A DNA stretch of 64,000 nt from Sphaerospermopsis aphanizomenoides BCCUSP55 (GCF_001586785.1 NZ_LUFH02000003.1:1-64000); one strand, 5' to 3'. Positions 36,242 through 45,525 are shown, counted from the stretch's first letter. Numbers and translations are program-made. Notes: generated by a model from the letters alone, not told the origin.

Positions 36242-36528
36242 GGGTCTCTCCTGAGATATAGTTTTATTTTTCTGTTCTTATTTTAAATACAATTAACGCC
36301 AAATATGACAATCCGTCATAGATAAATTTTTTTTTAAGAATGGAAGGTTATCAATAGCAAAATTACGGCTAAAATGCAAAGTTCCCAGTCCTGGTTCAAG
36401 AGAGCAAACTCAAGTAGAAGCAGCAGGTATATTCAACCAAAAACGACAGTTATGCTTGAATGCACTCAGGTATCAGGACTCGGAACTGAGATTTTTCCAC
36501 AGTAAGGGCTAAATTTCCCCTACTTCAT

Positions 36529-37020
36529 TTAGTAATGAATCTTACCACCGCCCCATCTAATACCAACAATTTTTGGTTGAACGAGGATGTGACCTGCGAT
36601 CGCTGTTAAGTCATCATCTGTCAAGTTTCTCATTTCTGTGAAAATATCTGCACTCTTGAGGCTGGGATGTATTTCCGAGATTTCTTCTTCCCCGTCGTAA
36701 GTTGTGGGATTTTTCATGTAGTCTACCAACCCTTCAATGTTGTTACGATTTGGTGTAGCCAGGGACAAAGCTTCTGGTTCTAGTCCCACGTTTTGGTTGG
36801 TCTTGGTTATACCCCCTGCATGACATTGAGCGCAAGTGTCATTAAATAATTTTTTACCTTTTGCCAGTTGTGGCACGCTGATGACAACAGTGTCACCTTT
36901 AGCATTCAAGGCTACGGTTCTGGTAGCTTGATCCAGTTCTACGGCTGTTGCATTACCGATAAATAGCTGAAATGTCAGTAAAACAGTAGCAACAACAACG
37001 CCAATCAATCTTCTAAACAT
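36529..37020 (-). CDS. psbV: cytochrome c550, photosystem II extrinsic subunit
   Basis: 163-residue precursor of the lumenal PSII protein that stabilises the oxygen-evolving cluster. Signal peptide about 1-26, mature part about 137 residues (the usual size). Bis-His haem c site: CAQCH (C63, C66, H67) plus distal H118 in EISEIHPS. It has the typical ending VGIRWGGGKIHY. First gene of the psbV-petE-petJ group; spacing to petE is 287 bp, so separate promoters are likely. Confidence 0.96.
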   Translation of the reverse strand: MFRRLIGVVVATVLLTFQLFIGNATAVELDQATRTVALNAKGDTVVISVPQLAKGKKLFNDTCAQCHAGGITKTNQNVGLEPEALSLATPNRNNIEGLVDYMKNPTTYDGEEEISEIHPSLKSADIFTEMRNLTDDDLTAIAGHILVQPKIVGIRWGGGKIHY

Positions 37021-37087
37021 ATTTCCCCTTTCTGTTTTTAATGCTCAACACAGCTAAGACACTAATAGTTCCAAAAAGCATAGATAT

Positions 37088-37308
37088 TTATCTGATGCTA
37101 AAAGTTGGTCGGTGATCATGCCGACGGGGAGAACTAGAACACCCCCTGACCCCTGGGCTAAAAGCTGTCGGGATTACTTTACGTAAAATGTTCACGCTAT
37201 CATTAACATCAGCATGAATCAGTTTACCATTAGCTGCTCTATGCTGTTGCTGAACTGAGTTTCTCCATAAGTAAGAATAGGGTCAAGAGCGGGTTTGAGG
37301 ATGGAGAC
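37088..37308 (-). pseudogene. decayed IS605-family TnpB C-terminus
   Basis: Minus-strand translation gives YLWRNSVQQQHRAANGKL followed by IHADVNDSVNILRKVIPTAF and a short tail to a TAA at 37088-37090. ADVN-x-NILRK is the characteristic C-terminal motif of TnpB, carrying the last RuvC aspartate. Upstream the frame is broken (a one-base shift near 37285), and no N-terminal part or intact ends remain. It lies in the 723-bp gap between psbV and sufS; the remaining sequence there (37310-37715) gave no recognisable gene. Confidence 0.75.
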
Positions 37309-37716
37309 TTTTTATTTTTTGATACAAATCTTTATAAATAAATTTACAAATCACAATATTAACCTTTTGCTTCTGTCAAGGTTTAACCTTGAATCAAGTA
37401 GCGGTTGCAAAAGGCATAAATTCATAGATCTGCTAGGTTAAACCCAATAGAGGTTGACATGATCCATTCTCATAGCTGACGTATTCACCTTTGAACGTAT
37501 TTAAGCCCAAGGGTAATTTGTGTTTACGGACAATACAGCAAAAATTAAGAAAAAGTTTAACGAAGGCAGGAGGCAGAAAGCCGTTGTTGTAACGCGGATT
37601 TGTACCCCGCTCCAAAAACTTTGGACGAAGTCCGGTTTTAGACCCGATTGTTTTGATAAACTGTTACCCATCAAGTCTAATCTTGGTTGATTTATCTCCT
37701 ATGGCAGAGAAATCAC

Positions 37717-37737
37717 AAAAGGTGGGAATTTCCCACC
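37717..37737 (-). terminator. suf operon terminator
   Basis: GGTGGGA and TCCCACC (37721-37737) form a 7-bp stem with a 3-base loop seven bases beyond the sufS stop. On the minus strand it is followed by TTTTGTGATTT. Position and T tract fit a rho-independent terminator of sufBCDS. Confidence 0.8.
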
Positions 37738-37743
37738 CTGAAT

Positions 37744-39009
37744 TTACTCAGCAAACACACTAGCAAAAAAGTCCAGCGTCTCTTTCAAAGCCTTAATGAA
37801 AACATCAATTTCTTCACGAGTATTGTAAAAAGATAAACTTGCTCGTGCAGTTCCCGCTAAACCTAAATGACGGTGTAATGGTTGTGTACAATGATGTCCA
37901 GAACGAATTGCGACACCTTCTTGATCTAACAATGTTGCTAAATCATTAGCGTGGACACCTTCGGCTGTAAAAGCTGCTAATGCGGCTCTACCTTCACCTT
38001 GAGCATTAGGTTTTGGCCCGTAGATTCTGATTTGGGGTATTTGAGCTAATTGCTCGAATAAATAAGCAGTTAATTCGGCTTCATAAGCATGGATTTTATC
38101 CATACCGATATTAGTAAGATAATCTATAGCTGCACCAAGGGCGATCGCTTCTCCAATTGCAGGTGTACCAGCTTCAAATTTATGAGGTAATTCTGCATAA
38201 GTAGAATGATCTAAATAGACTTCAGAAATCATTTCCCCACCACCGAAAAATGGCGGCATTGCTTCTAGTAATTCGAGCTTACCATATAAGAAACCTATGC
38301 CAGTGGGAGCGCACATTTTATGACCAGAAGCTACCAACCAATCACAATCAAGTTCTTGGACATTAATGGGAGTATGGGGAACACTTTGACAAGCATCAAG
38401 CAAGAATTTCGCACCGTATCTGTGAGCAATTTCGGCTATTTCTTTGGCAGGGTTAATACAACCCAAGGTGTTAGAAATGTGAACTATAGACACCAGTTTT
38501 GTTTTGTCAGAAATCAGAGTTTTAAACTGTTCTAAATCAAAAGTTTCTTCTGGTGTTAATTCGACAAATTTTAAGACTGCGCCTGTTTTTTGGGCAACAA
38601 ATTGCCAAGGAACGATATTACTGTGGTGTTCCATAACCGAGAGAATTATTTCGTCTCCTGGTTGTAAATTGTTCATTCCCCAACTGTAAGCGACTAGGTT
38701 TATTGCTTCGCTGGCGTTGCGGGTGTAAACTATTTCTTGGCGTGATTTAGCATGAATAAAGTTAGCAATTTTATCTCGTGCTGCTTCATAAGCGTCGGTA
38801 GCTTTTGCACTTAAAAAATGTGCGCCACGATGAACATTTGAGTTATATTGTTCGTAATAATCACGCCAAGCGTTTAAGACTGATATAGGTTTTTGGGAAG
38901 TTGCGGCGTTATCGAGGTAAACTAATGGTTTACCGTGAACTTCCTGATGTAAAATTGGGAAGTCTTTGCGAACTTGATCGGCTAGGGTTTTGGTAGAAGT
39001 GAATGTCAT
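37744..39009 (-). CDS. sufS: cysteine desulfurase SufS
   Basis: 421-residue group II PLP-dependent cysteine desulfurase that takes sulfur from cysteine for Fe-S assembly. NAATSQKP near the N-terminus, the PLP lysine in VASGHKM, and catalytic C374 in [11 protein letters not shown] are visible. Length matches the SufS family. Last gene of sufBCDS; 147 bp separate it from sufD, a gap that contains a copy of an interspersed repeat. No sufE is adjacent. Confidence 0.96.
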   Translation of the reverse strand: MTFTSTKTLADQVRKDFPILHQEVHGKPLVYLDNAATSQKPISVLNAWRDYYEQYNSNVHRGAHFLSAKATDAYEAARDKIANFIHAKSRQEIVYTRNASEAINLVAYSWGMNNLQPGDEIILSVMEHHSNIVPWQFVAQKTGAVLKFVELTPEETFDLEQFKTLISDKTKLVSIVHISNTLGCINPAKEIAEIAHRYGAKFLLDACQSVPHTPINVQELDCDWLVASGHKMCAPTGIGFLYGKLELLEAMPPFFGGGEMISEVYLDHSTYAELPHKFEAGTPAIGEAIALGAAIDYLTNIGMDKIHAYEAELTAYLFEQLAQIPQIRIYGPKPNAQGEGRAALAAFTAEGVHANDLATLLDQEGVAIRSGHHCTQPLHRHLGLAGTARASLSFYNTREEIDVFIKALKETLDFFASVFAE

Positions 39010-39076
39010 ATTTAATGAGTTTAGGAGTTGAGAGTTTTTTTAGAATTTATGATTTATGCAGAGGTTTTTAAGGAAT

Positions 39077-39112
39077 GAACCGCAGAGGCGCAGAGGACGC
39101 AGAGAGAAGAGG
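39077..39112. repeat. interspersed GCAGAG repeat, copy A (sufD-sufS spacer)
   Basis: GAACCGCAGAGGCGCAGAGG plus a further GACGCAGAGAGAAGAGG. Same family as the copies at 39840-39869 and 41301-41330, which are in the opposite orientation. Confidence 0.85.
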
Positions 39113-39156
39113 TTGTTGGGTGGGTTTCCCCACTTTTTGAGGGTGGGGTTTTTTGG

Positions 39157-40491
39157 TTATTTGTTGGTGAGTGTGACGACTGTTTTTAACAGTTTTTCTC
39201 GCAAGGAAGTAACGGGTATTAAGTTAATAATTTCTGCTGCGAAAGCATTAACTAATAATTTGCGTGCGTCGGTTTCATCAATACCACGACTTTGCAGATA
39301 AAAGATTTCATCATCTTCTAATTGACTAACGGTAGCACCATGAGCGCATTTGACGTTATCTGCGGTTATTTCTAGTTGGGGTTTGGTGTCAATTCTAGCT
39401 TTTGATGATAACAGCAAATTGCGGTTTAATTGTGCAGCATCGGTTAATTGTGCGGGTTTGGGAACGAAAATTTTACCGTTGAAAACTCCATGAGCGCGAT
39501 CGCCTATAATACACTTATGTAGCTGTTTACTAACACCATGAGGATGATTGAGAGCGATCGCACTGTGAGTATCAGCTAATTGTTTTTCAGCAATAACTGT
39601 TAAACCATTGAGTGTGGTTTCTGTTTGTTCTCCAGTTTGTAAAATCTCCAAATTATGACGGGAAATTTTACCACCAACCGTCACAGCATTACAGCTATAA
39701 CGACTATACCGCGCTTGTGTCACCGCAGTTTTACCAATGTGAAAAGCAGCATCACTTTCTAACACAACTCTATTGTGACTAACCTGAGCATTTTCATTAA
39801 CCCAGATTTCCGTCACACTGTTATTAAAATAAACCTCATCCTCTGCGCTCTCTGCGTCTCTGCGGTTCGTATACTCTTCAATCAAACTCACCTGAGAATT
39901 ACTTTCAGCTATCACCAAACAACGAGGTTGAGAAATAATAGCATCTTCCGCAGCAACAGAAATAAATAACAGATGAATGGGATTTTCAACCACCACATTT
40001 TTACTAACCCATACCACTGCTACATCATTTAAAGCAGCAGTATTGAGAGCAGTAAAAACTTCCCTTGTTCCCTCAGACTGTGCTAAATATTCCTTTGCAA
40101 CTTCATCAGGTAAAACATCCAAATTACCAACTTTTAAACCAGCAGGTAAATTTTTAGTATGAGATAAATTCGCTGCAAAAACACCATTCACAAAAACCAA
40201 ACGGTGAGCAACTTCAGGTAGAACTAAACCATCTTGTAGGGACAATTCATGAATTATCCCTACATTAGTGAATTTTACCTCTTTCAGTGAAGATAAATCA
40301 GTAAAACGCCATTCTTCATCGCGGGTGTTGGGAATAACAGAATGACGCACCCATTTAACAGCATCATTCTTAACTTGTTGAACCCAACCACCATTTTCAG
40401 ATGTAGAAACCTGATTTAATAAACCAGTTAAAAACTGATCTCGATCTAAAAAAGAATCAGAAATAGAACTAGGAGAAACTTCAATAGACAT
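39157..40491 (-). CDS. sufD: Fe-S assembly scaffold protein SufD
   Basis: 444-residue SufD, which forms the SufBC2D scaffold. The UPF0051-type beta-helix region is recognisable (AQVSHNRVVLESDAAFHIGKT, AHGVFNGKIFVPKPAQLTDAAQLNRNLLLS, EITADNVKCAHGATVSQLEDDEIFYLQSRGI). ATG 40491 overlaps the sufC stop (TAATG), so it is preferred over the longer frame starting at 40527. About residues 207-218 read TNRRDAESAEDE; this stretch is encoded by an interspersed GCAGAG repeat (39840-39869) and looks like an in-frame insertion. Confidence 0.95.
   Translation of the reverse strand: MSIEVSPSSISDSFLDRDQFLTGLLNQVSTSENGGWVQQVKNDAVKWVRHSVIPNTRDEEWRFTDLSSLKEVKFTNVGIIHELSLQDGLVLPEVAHRLVFVNGVFAANLSHTKNLPAGLKVGNLDVLPDEVAKEYLAQSEGTREVFTALNTAALNDVAVVWVSKNVVVENPIHLLFISVAAEDAIISQPRCLVIAESNSQVSLIEEYTNRRDAESAEDEVYFNNSVTEIWVNENAQVSHNRVVLESDAAFHIGKTAVTQARYSRYSCNAVTVGGKISRHNLEILQTGEQTETTLNGLTVIAEKQLADTHSAIALNHPHGVSKQLHKCIIGDRAHGVFNGKIFVPKPAQLTDAAQLNRNLLLSSKARIDTKPQLEITADNVKCAHGATVSQLEDDEIFYLQSRGIDETDARKLLVNAFAAEIINLIPVTSLREKLLKTVVTLTNK
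39840..39869. repeat. interspersed GCAGAG repeat, copy B (inside sufD)
   Basis: On the plus strand this reads CCTCTGCG...TCTGCGGTTCG. Its reverse complement starts GAACCGCAGAGACGCAGAGA and is nearly identical to copy C in the sufB-sufC spacer. It contributes residues NRRDAESAED to SufD without breaking the frame. Confidence 0.9.
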
Positions 40492-41276
40492 TACACACCT
40501 ACCCCTAAAGCTTCTTCCAACACCCAATCATAACCGCGAGATTCTAACTCTAAAGCTAACTCTTTACCACCACTTCTAATAATCCGTCCTTGTGCCATCA
40601 CATGAACAAAATCAGGCACAATATAATCAAGAAGACGCTGATAGTGAGTAATCATAATTGTGGCATTTTCAGCATTAGTTAATTGATTAACTCCATTAGC
40701 CACAATTTTCAAAGCATCAATATCTAAACCTGAATCAGTTTCATCCAAAATCGCTAACTTAGGTTCTAAAATAGCCATTTGCAGAATTTCATTCCGCTTT
40801 TTCTCACCGCCAGAAAAACCCTCATTTACACTACGGTTAAGAAAAGAAGAATTCATTTTTACAACTTCTAATTTTTCCTCAACCAAATCATCAAAATCGA
40901 AAGCGTCAACCTCTTCCAAACCTTGCGCCTTTCTCCGAGAATTATAAGCAACCCGCAAAAAATCCAAATTGCTCACACCAGGAATTTCCAGAGGATATTG
41001 AAAAGCTAAAAACACACCATTTCTAGCTCTTTCTGCTGCTTCCATTTCCAAAAGATTTTGACCTTGGAAAACCACCTCACCACCAGTAACAGTATAAGCT
41101 GGATGTCCCGCTAACACCTTAGAAAACGTACTCTTACCAGAACCATTTGGACCCATAATCGCGTGAATTTCTCCAGCGCGAACATCCAAATTCAAACCCT
41201 TTAAAATTGAAGTTCCATCAACATCAGCAGTCAAATTCTTAACCGACAAAATCAAATTACTATTCTCAATAATCAT
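40491..41276 (-). CDS. sufC: Fe-S assembly ATPase SufC
   Basis: 261-residue ABC-type ATPase of the SufBC2D complex. Walker [11 protein letters not shown]-loop [12 protein letters not shown] signature [11 protein letters not shown] (SufC-specific), Walker [13 protein letters not shown] and the H-loop ITHYQRLL are present. Stop codon overlaps the sufD start by one base. ATG 41276 is at the family position. Confidence 0.97.
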   Translation of the reverse strand: MIIENSNLILSVKNLTADVDGTSILKGLNLDVRAGEIHAIMGPNGSGKSTFSKVLAGHPAYTVTGGEVVFQGQNLLEMEAAERARNGVFLAFQYPLEIPGVSNLDFLRVAYNSRRKAQGLEEVDAFDFDDLVEEKLEVVKMNSSFLNRSVNEGFSGGEKKRNEILQMAILEPKLAILDETDSGLDIDALKIVANGVNQLTNAENATIMITHYQRLLDYIVPDFVHVMAQGRIIRSGGKELALELESRGYDWVLEEALGVGV

Positions 41277-41300
41277 CTTTTCTTCCTCTCTTCCTCTCTT

Positions 41301-41330
41301 CCTCTGCGTTCTCTGCGTCTCTGCGGTTCG
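41301..41330. repeat. interspersed GCAGAG repeat, copy C (sufB-sufC spacer)
   Basis: CCTCTGCGTTCTCTGCGTCT followed by CTGCGGTTCG fills most of the 65-bp spacer between sufB and sufC, preceded by CTTCCTCT tandem units. Confidence 0.9.
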
Positions 41331-41341
41331 TTTAAAAAAAC

Positions 41342-42781
41342 CTAACCAACACTACCTTCCAACTTCAAACTCAACAACTTATCAGCTTCAACAGCAAACT
41401 CCATCGGAAGCTGATTAAAAACATCCTTACAGAAACCGCTAATCATCATCGAAATAGCATCTTCTGGTGAAATACCACGTTGAGCAAAAAAGAATAATTG
41501 ATCTTCACCAATCTTAGAAGTAGACGCTTCATGCTCAACCTTTCCAGTATTATTCTGAACTTGAATATAAGGAAAAGTATTAGCTTGAGCATTATCTCCA
41601 ATCAACATTGAATCACATTGAGAATAATTTCTCGCGCCCTTCGCAGTGGGATTAATTTTCACCAAACCACGATAACTATTACTAGAATTACCAGCAGAAA
41701 TTCCTTTAGAAATAATTGTACTGCGGGTGTTTTTACCAATATGAATCATCTTAGTTCCAGTATCAGCTTGCTGCATATTATTTGTTAATGCAACTGAGTA
41801 GAACTCACCCACAGAATTATCACCAACTAACACACAACTAGGATACTTCCAAGTAATAGCAGAACCAGTTTCTACTTGAGTCCAAGAAATCTTAGAATTG
41901 ACACCTTGACACAAACCACGCTTAGTTACAAAGTTGTAAATTCCACCTTTACCATTTGCATCCCCAGCGTACCAGTTCTGCACGGTAGAATATTTAATTT
42001 CCGCATTATCTAAAGCCACCAATTCTACAACTGCCGCGTGTAATTGGTTGCTGTCGTACATGGGTGCTGTACAACCTTCTAAATAAGAAACATAACTACC
42101 TTCTTCGGCGACAATTAAAGTCCTCTCAAATTGTCCTGTATCACCGGAGTTAATACGGAAATAAGTTGACAATTCCATCGGACATTTTACGCCTTTAGGA
42201 ATGTAGACGAAAGAACCATCACTGAATACAGCCGCATTTAAAGCTGCAAAATAATTATCAGCAATGGGAACAACGCTACCCAAATATTTTTTAATCAGTT
42301 CTGGATGTTCTTGCAGAGCTTCAGAAATAGAACAGAAAATAACGCCATCTTTGGCAAGTTTTTCTTTAAATGTAGTGGCTACAGAAACACTATCAAAAAT
42401 TGCATCAACCGCAACATTACTTAATCGCTTTTGTTCATTTAAAGGAATACCTAATTTCTCGAAGGTTTCCAATAAAGTAGGATCAACTTCATCGAGGCTG
42501 TTGAGTTTTGCTTTCTTTTGTTTCGGCGCGGAATAATAAATGATATCCTGGTAATCAATGGGTGGATATTTGACATGAGGCCAAGTTGGTTCTGTCATTT
42601 TCAGCCATTGATGGTAGGCACGGAGACGATACTCCAGCATAAATTCCGGTTCGTTCTTTTTGGCGGAAATCAGGCGAATAACGTCTTCATTTAGTCCCCG
42701 TGGAATGGTGTCGGCTTCAATGTCGGTGACAAAGCCGTACTTGTAAGGTTGGTTGACTAAGGTTTTGACAGATGCGCTCAT
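41342..42781 (-). CDS. sufB: Fe-S assembly scaffold protein SufB
   Basis: 479-residue scaffold subunit on which the cluster is built. Family hallmarks: [87 protein letters not shown] and TYPYIQVQN-like [20 protein letters not shown]. First gene of the suf operon, directly downstream of two SufR operators. Confidence 0.97.
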   Translation of the reverse strand: MSASVKTLVNQPYKYGFVTDIEADTIPRGLNEDVIRLISAKKNEPEFMLEYRLRAYHQWLKMTEPTWPHVKYPPIDYQDIIYYSAPKQKKAKLNSLDEVDPTLLETFEKLGIPLNEQKRLSNVAVDAIFDSVSVATTFKEKLAKDGVIFCSISEALQEHPELIKKYLGSVVPIADNYFAALNAAVFSDGSFVYIPKGVKCPMELSTYFRINSGDTGQFERTLIVAEEGSYVSYLEGCTAPMYDSNQLHAAVVELVALDNAEIKYSTVQNWYAGDANGKGGIYNFVTKRGLCQGVNSKISWTQVETGSAITWKYPSCVLVGDNSVGEFYSVALTNNMQQADTGTKMIHIGKNTRSTIISKGISAGNSSNSYRGLVKINPTAKGARNYSQCDSMLIGDNAQANTFPYIQVQNNTGKVEHEASTSKIGEDQLFFFAQRGISPEDAISMMISGFCKDVFNQLPMEFAVEADKLLSLKLEGSVG

Positions 42782-42892
42782 CGGTTCTCTCGTGTTCTCT
42801 TTAAAGGATGGGCGACGGGTTGCTTAACGCTGATTCCCGTTTTGTGTTACCGATTGCTAACAAGACTGCTAGAATAGGCTTAAGGATTAAAA

Positions 42893-42906
42893 CAACTCGG
42901 CTGTTG
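42893..42906. promoter_or_regulatory. SufR operator 1
   Basis: CAAC-N6-GTTG (CAACTCGGCTGTTG), the inverted repeat described for SufR binding in Synechocystis. It extends to a longer palindrome (AAACAAC...GTTGTTT). Confidence 0.8.
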
Positions 42907-42937
42907 TTTAATCTATTTTCATTGTACGATAGATTAA

Positions 42938-42951
42938 CAACAACAATGTTG
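42938..42951. promoter_or_regulatory. SufR operator 2
   Basis: Second CAAC-N6-GTTG (CAACAACAATGTTG), 31 bases after the first and 38 bases before the sufR start. Two sites between divergent sufR and sufB match the known two-site arrangement for autoregulation and operon repression. Confidence 0.8.
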
Positions 42952-42988
42952 TTTAAGTCAAATTTTCAGAAAATTTTTTGGGACTAAA

Positions 42989-43660
42989 ATGGCGACTACC
43001 CAGCAGTCCACAACAAAGCAGGATATTTTAGAGTATCTTTTAAAACAAGTACAAGCTACCGCCTTGGAGCTTGCAGAAGTATTAGATGTCAGCCCCCAAG
43101 CTATTCGCCGTCACTTGAAGGATTTGGAAGCCGAGAATTTAGTTGTATATTTTATACCTGATCAAGTTGCTATGGGTCGTCCTCAGCATCTTTATCAATT
43201 AAGTCAACGGGGACGAGAACAATTACAAAGGAATGTAACCCGCTTTAGTGATGGTTATGGAGAGTTTGCGGTTTCGCTGTTAGACACTTTAGCGGAAACT
43301 GTTGGACGTGAGCAGGTAAAAACGATTTTACAAAAACAGTGGCAACGTAAAGCGCAGGAATACCGGGAAAGGGTGGGTACTGGTTCTTTAAAAGAACGAG
43401 TTGCACACTTAGTAGAATTGCGAAAAGCAGAAGGTTTTATGGCTGAGTTTCACGCTGTGGAGTCAGATGTTAATAGTGGTGAAAGTTTCATTTTTATAGA
43501 ACACACTTGCGCTATTTCTAATGTTGCGGAGTCGTTTCCTAGTGTTTGCGGTCATGAGTTAGAAATGTTTGCGGCGATTTTACCTGATTGTAATGTGGAA
43601 AGGACTCACTGGCTAATTCATGGTGAGCATCGTTGTGGGTATTTGGTGCAGAAAAGGTAG
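42989..43660 (+). CDS. sufR: Fe-S cluster-sensing repressor SufR
   Basis: 223-residue DeoR-type regulator. An N-terminal winged helix (1-80, LEYLLKQVQATALELAEVLDVSPQAIRRHLKDLEAENLV) and a C-terminal domain with Cys residues in CAISNVAESFPSVCGHELEMF, PDCNV and HRCGYLV, the Cys set that holds an Fe-S cluster in SufR. It represses sufBCDS and itself when Fe-S supply is adequate. Divergent from sufB across a 207-bp region with two operators. Confidence 0.95.
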   Translation: MATTQQSTTKQDILEYLLKQVQATALELAEVLDVSPQAIRRHLKDLEAENLVVYFIPDQVAMGRPQHLYQLSQRGREQLQRNVTRFSDGYGEFAVSLLDTLAETVGREQVKTILQKQWQRKAQEYRERVGTGSLKERVAHLVELRKAEGFMAEFHAVESDVNSGESFIFIEHTCAISNVAESFPSVCGHELEMFAAILPDCNVERTHWLIHGEHRCGYLVQKR

Positions 43661-43844
43661 GTAGTTTTGAACGCGGATGGGTAATTTTATGTTTTTTGTC
43701 TTGGATGTGGGATGAAATTTGATGATTTGATAGACTAATTTATCAGGGTTTAGTAGTGCTAAATTATTACAGGTTAGGCATAAAAAAGGTGAGATTTTTT
43801 GGATTTCATGAATATTTCACTGAAAAATCGCTAACACAATTTAT

Positions 43845-44456
43845 CTAAAGTTTATCAACTAGAGATTGACGCTTTATTTTATATTCTTCTTCAGTGATCA
43901 GACCTTGTTCAAACAACTTTTTTAATTGTATTAATGTCCTCTTTGCCGCTTCAAAAGTTCTAATGTTATGTTGGTGAGAGTTTAAAAATTTTGTTTCTCT
44001 TCGTCTTTTTCGTCTTATATTCCGGCTTGTTGAACGTGAATCTTTGATTTCTTCTATATGAACTTGAATGTTTGAAGGAGATACAAAAACTTTCTTTTTA
44101 ACATGATCTGAAATTAAGGTTGTTTGGGTTGTTGTATACTCAACAACTTCTAAATCATCTTCTACTTGTTTAATGTTATCCCAATCAATCACCGCAACCC
44201 AAATATTGTCTTCTTGAGAATGTTTAACTATTCCCTCTACTTCTAAATCTTCGCTATAAAAAGTTAGTGTTTGAGCATCTTGTAATTCAATTTTTTGACG
44301 TGCTAAATCTTCAATTGTACCAATACAATTTAACCGCAGACGACCTTCTTCATCAGCATTATTAAAGTCTGCAAAAACTCTGCATTGTTGACTCAAACTT
44401 TGTTGGTTATTATTGTCCTGATAGTTGGAAGAATTGACTGGTGTATTCATTTGCAA
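43845..44456 (-). CDS. SHOCT-domain hypothetical protein
   Basis: 203 residues. The last 30 (LIQLKKLFEQGLITEEEYKIKRQSLVDKL) form a SHOCT motif, a short helical oligomerisation element. The rest (about 20-150) is unassigned and beta-rich, with QCRVFADFNNADEEGRLRLNCIGTIEDLARQKIELQDAQTLTFYSEDLEVEGIVKHSQEDNIWVAVIDW. A basic run (RNIRRKRRRETK) precedes the SHOCT. It lies 12 bp after the next gene upstream on the same strand, so both form one unit. Confidence 0.75.
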   Translation of the reverse strand: MQMNTPVNSSNYQDNNNQQSLSQQCRVFADFNNADEEGRLRLNCIGTIEDLARQKIELQDAQTLTFYSEDLEVEGIVKHSQEDNIWVAVIDWDNIKQVEDDLEVVEYTTTQTTLISDHVKKKVFVSPSNIQVHIEEIKDSRSTSRNIRRKRRRETKFLNSHQHNIRTFEAAKRTLIQLKKLFEQGLITEEEYKIKRQSLVDKL

Positions 44457-44468
44457 TCTCTATAAATA

Positions 44469-44786
44469 TTATGGCTTTGGTTTAGGAATTGTAGGTGTGA
44501 GCAGATTACTAATTTGTTCTGGAGTTAAACCAGTTAATGTTGCATGATAACCTTTTCCAGAAGTTCTAACTACATCACCACCCGCTTTGCGAACTTCTCC
44601 TACTGTTGTAACACCTATTTGCGGATGAGGAATAGCTTTTGCTAATTCCTCTATTGATATTCCTATCTCACATTGTACAGAAATTCCTGTTATTCCACTG
44701 GGATGAGTACCTATTCCCATTTGGATATTTTCTGGACGGTTGCGGCCTCCTCGAACTACTAAGGCTTCATCTGGTATTTTTTCCAC
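44469..44786 (-). CDS. conserved hypothetical protein
   Basis: 105 residues from GTG 44786: VVRGGRNRPENIQMGIGTHPSGITGISVQ, EELAKAIPHPQIGVTTVGEVRKAGGDVVRTSGKGYHATLTGLTPEQISNLLTPTIP. The compact, Gly-rich sequence with a conserved HATLTGL resembles small domains sometimes found at the ends of large secreted proteins; I cannot name it. An in-frame stop lies only seven codons upstream, so the N-terminus is either here or truncated. First gene of a two-gene unit with the SHOCT protein. Confidence 0.65.
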   Translation of the reverse strand: MEKIPDEALVVRGGRNRPENIQMGIGTHPSGITGISVQCEIGISIEELAKAIPHPQIGVTTVGEVRKAGGDVVRTSGKGYHATLTGLTPEQISNLLTPTIPKPKP

Positions 44787-44906
44787 AAGGTTTAACTTTA
44801 ATCATCATATACCCGATCATTACTTTACCAGTGATTGTTAATCTAGATATTGCGGGAGAATCGAATTAGCATATCTACCCAAATCATTCCTGAATGTGTA
44901 AAAATT

Positions 44907-45008
44907 GTAACCGCTCAATAAATGGGGGCGGACTACCTGTTCGGGAACGATTTTACGGCATTTGAGGCGTATCATGGAAGGATTTACCCCGGATTATTGA
45001 GCGGTTAC
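44907..45008. mobile_element. 102-bp MITE with 15-bp inverted termini
   Basis: GTAACCGCTCAATAA (44907-44921) is mirrored exactly at 44994-45008. The flanks TAAAAATT (44899-44906) and CAAAAATC (45009-45016) match at 6 of 8 bases, like a worn 8-bp target duplication. GTAA ends and 8-bp repeats suggest IS66-type mobilisation. No ORF. The remaining gap (44787-45172) shows nothing else. Confidence 0.75.
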
Positions 45009-45172
45009 CAAAAATCAAAAATGCACATAAATATTTTTGGGCATTTGTAACTTATGTTTCTTTACCACGGTACAAGTTTTGAAAATGTTAACAATATTCG
45101 GAGTAAAGGTGATAAGGACTGTAATACAATATAATCAAGTTCCAAAAATATAACTACATAAATATAAAAAAT

Positions 45173-45454
45173 ATGCACAACCTATCAATTCCAGCGCAAA
45201 CATTACAGAAAGCATGGGAAAAAGGTTTACAGCAAGGTTTAACCCAAGTTGCTGTAAATATGTTACGAGAAGGGATTGAATTAGATTTTATCGTCAAACT
45301 AACTGGACTGCCATTAGAAGCAGTTAAAAATTTACAAGCTGTTAATATAGATGATGATCAAATATTAGTTAAAGAATTTTTAGAAATGAGTGAATCATCA
45401 TTAAATAAAGTTTGGCTTGATCCAGAGGAAGACGAAGCATGGAAGGATCTATAG
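45173..45454 (+). CDS. chimeric small protein: Rpn-type tail fused to antitoxin tail
   Basis: 93 residues. Residues 10-53 (LQKAWEKGLQQGLTQVAVNMLREGIELDFIVKLTGLPLEAVKNLQ) look like the C-terminal helical tail of Rpn/PD-(D/E)XK-type proteins. Residues 58-93 (DDQILVKEFLEMSESSLNKVWLDPEEDEAWKDL) look like the C-terminus of antitoxins that accompany MazF/PemK-type toxins in cyanobacteria. Its stop overlaps the next ORF by 16 bases, as in toxin-antitoxin operons. Probably the product of recombination between two genes; expression and function uncertain. Confidence 0.55.
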   Translation: MHNLSIPAQTLQKAWEKGLQQGLTQVAVNMLREGIELDFIVKLTGLPLEAVKNLQAVNIDDDQILVKEFLEMSESSLNKVWLDPEEDEAWKDL

Positions 45455-45525
45455 AACCTTTAATTAAAGGTGATGTGATATCTGTTTCTTTTCCTTTTTC
45501 TGATACATCTTCGGTAAACTTCTAG
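45439..45525 (+). pseudogene. truncated MazF/PemK-like toxin
   Basis: 28 residues, MEGSIEPLIKGDVISVSFPF followed by SDTSSVNF and a TAG. The KGDVI-V-FPFSD start is typical of the MazF/PemK N-terminus, but the gene ends before the rest of the fold (family length about 110). Translation would couple to the upstream antitoxin-like ORF. No continuation was found in other frames downstream. Confidence 0.6.

Noticed and set aside
37433-37615. 60-residue minus-strand ORF between the tnpB remnant and sufS
   Set aside because: No TnpB or other family pattern could be seen and there is no ribosome site; probably debris.
40492-40527. Longer N-terminus for SufD
   Set aside because: The extension lies inside sufC; the ATG that overlaps the sufC stop fits the family start.
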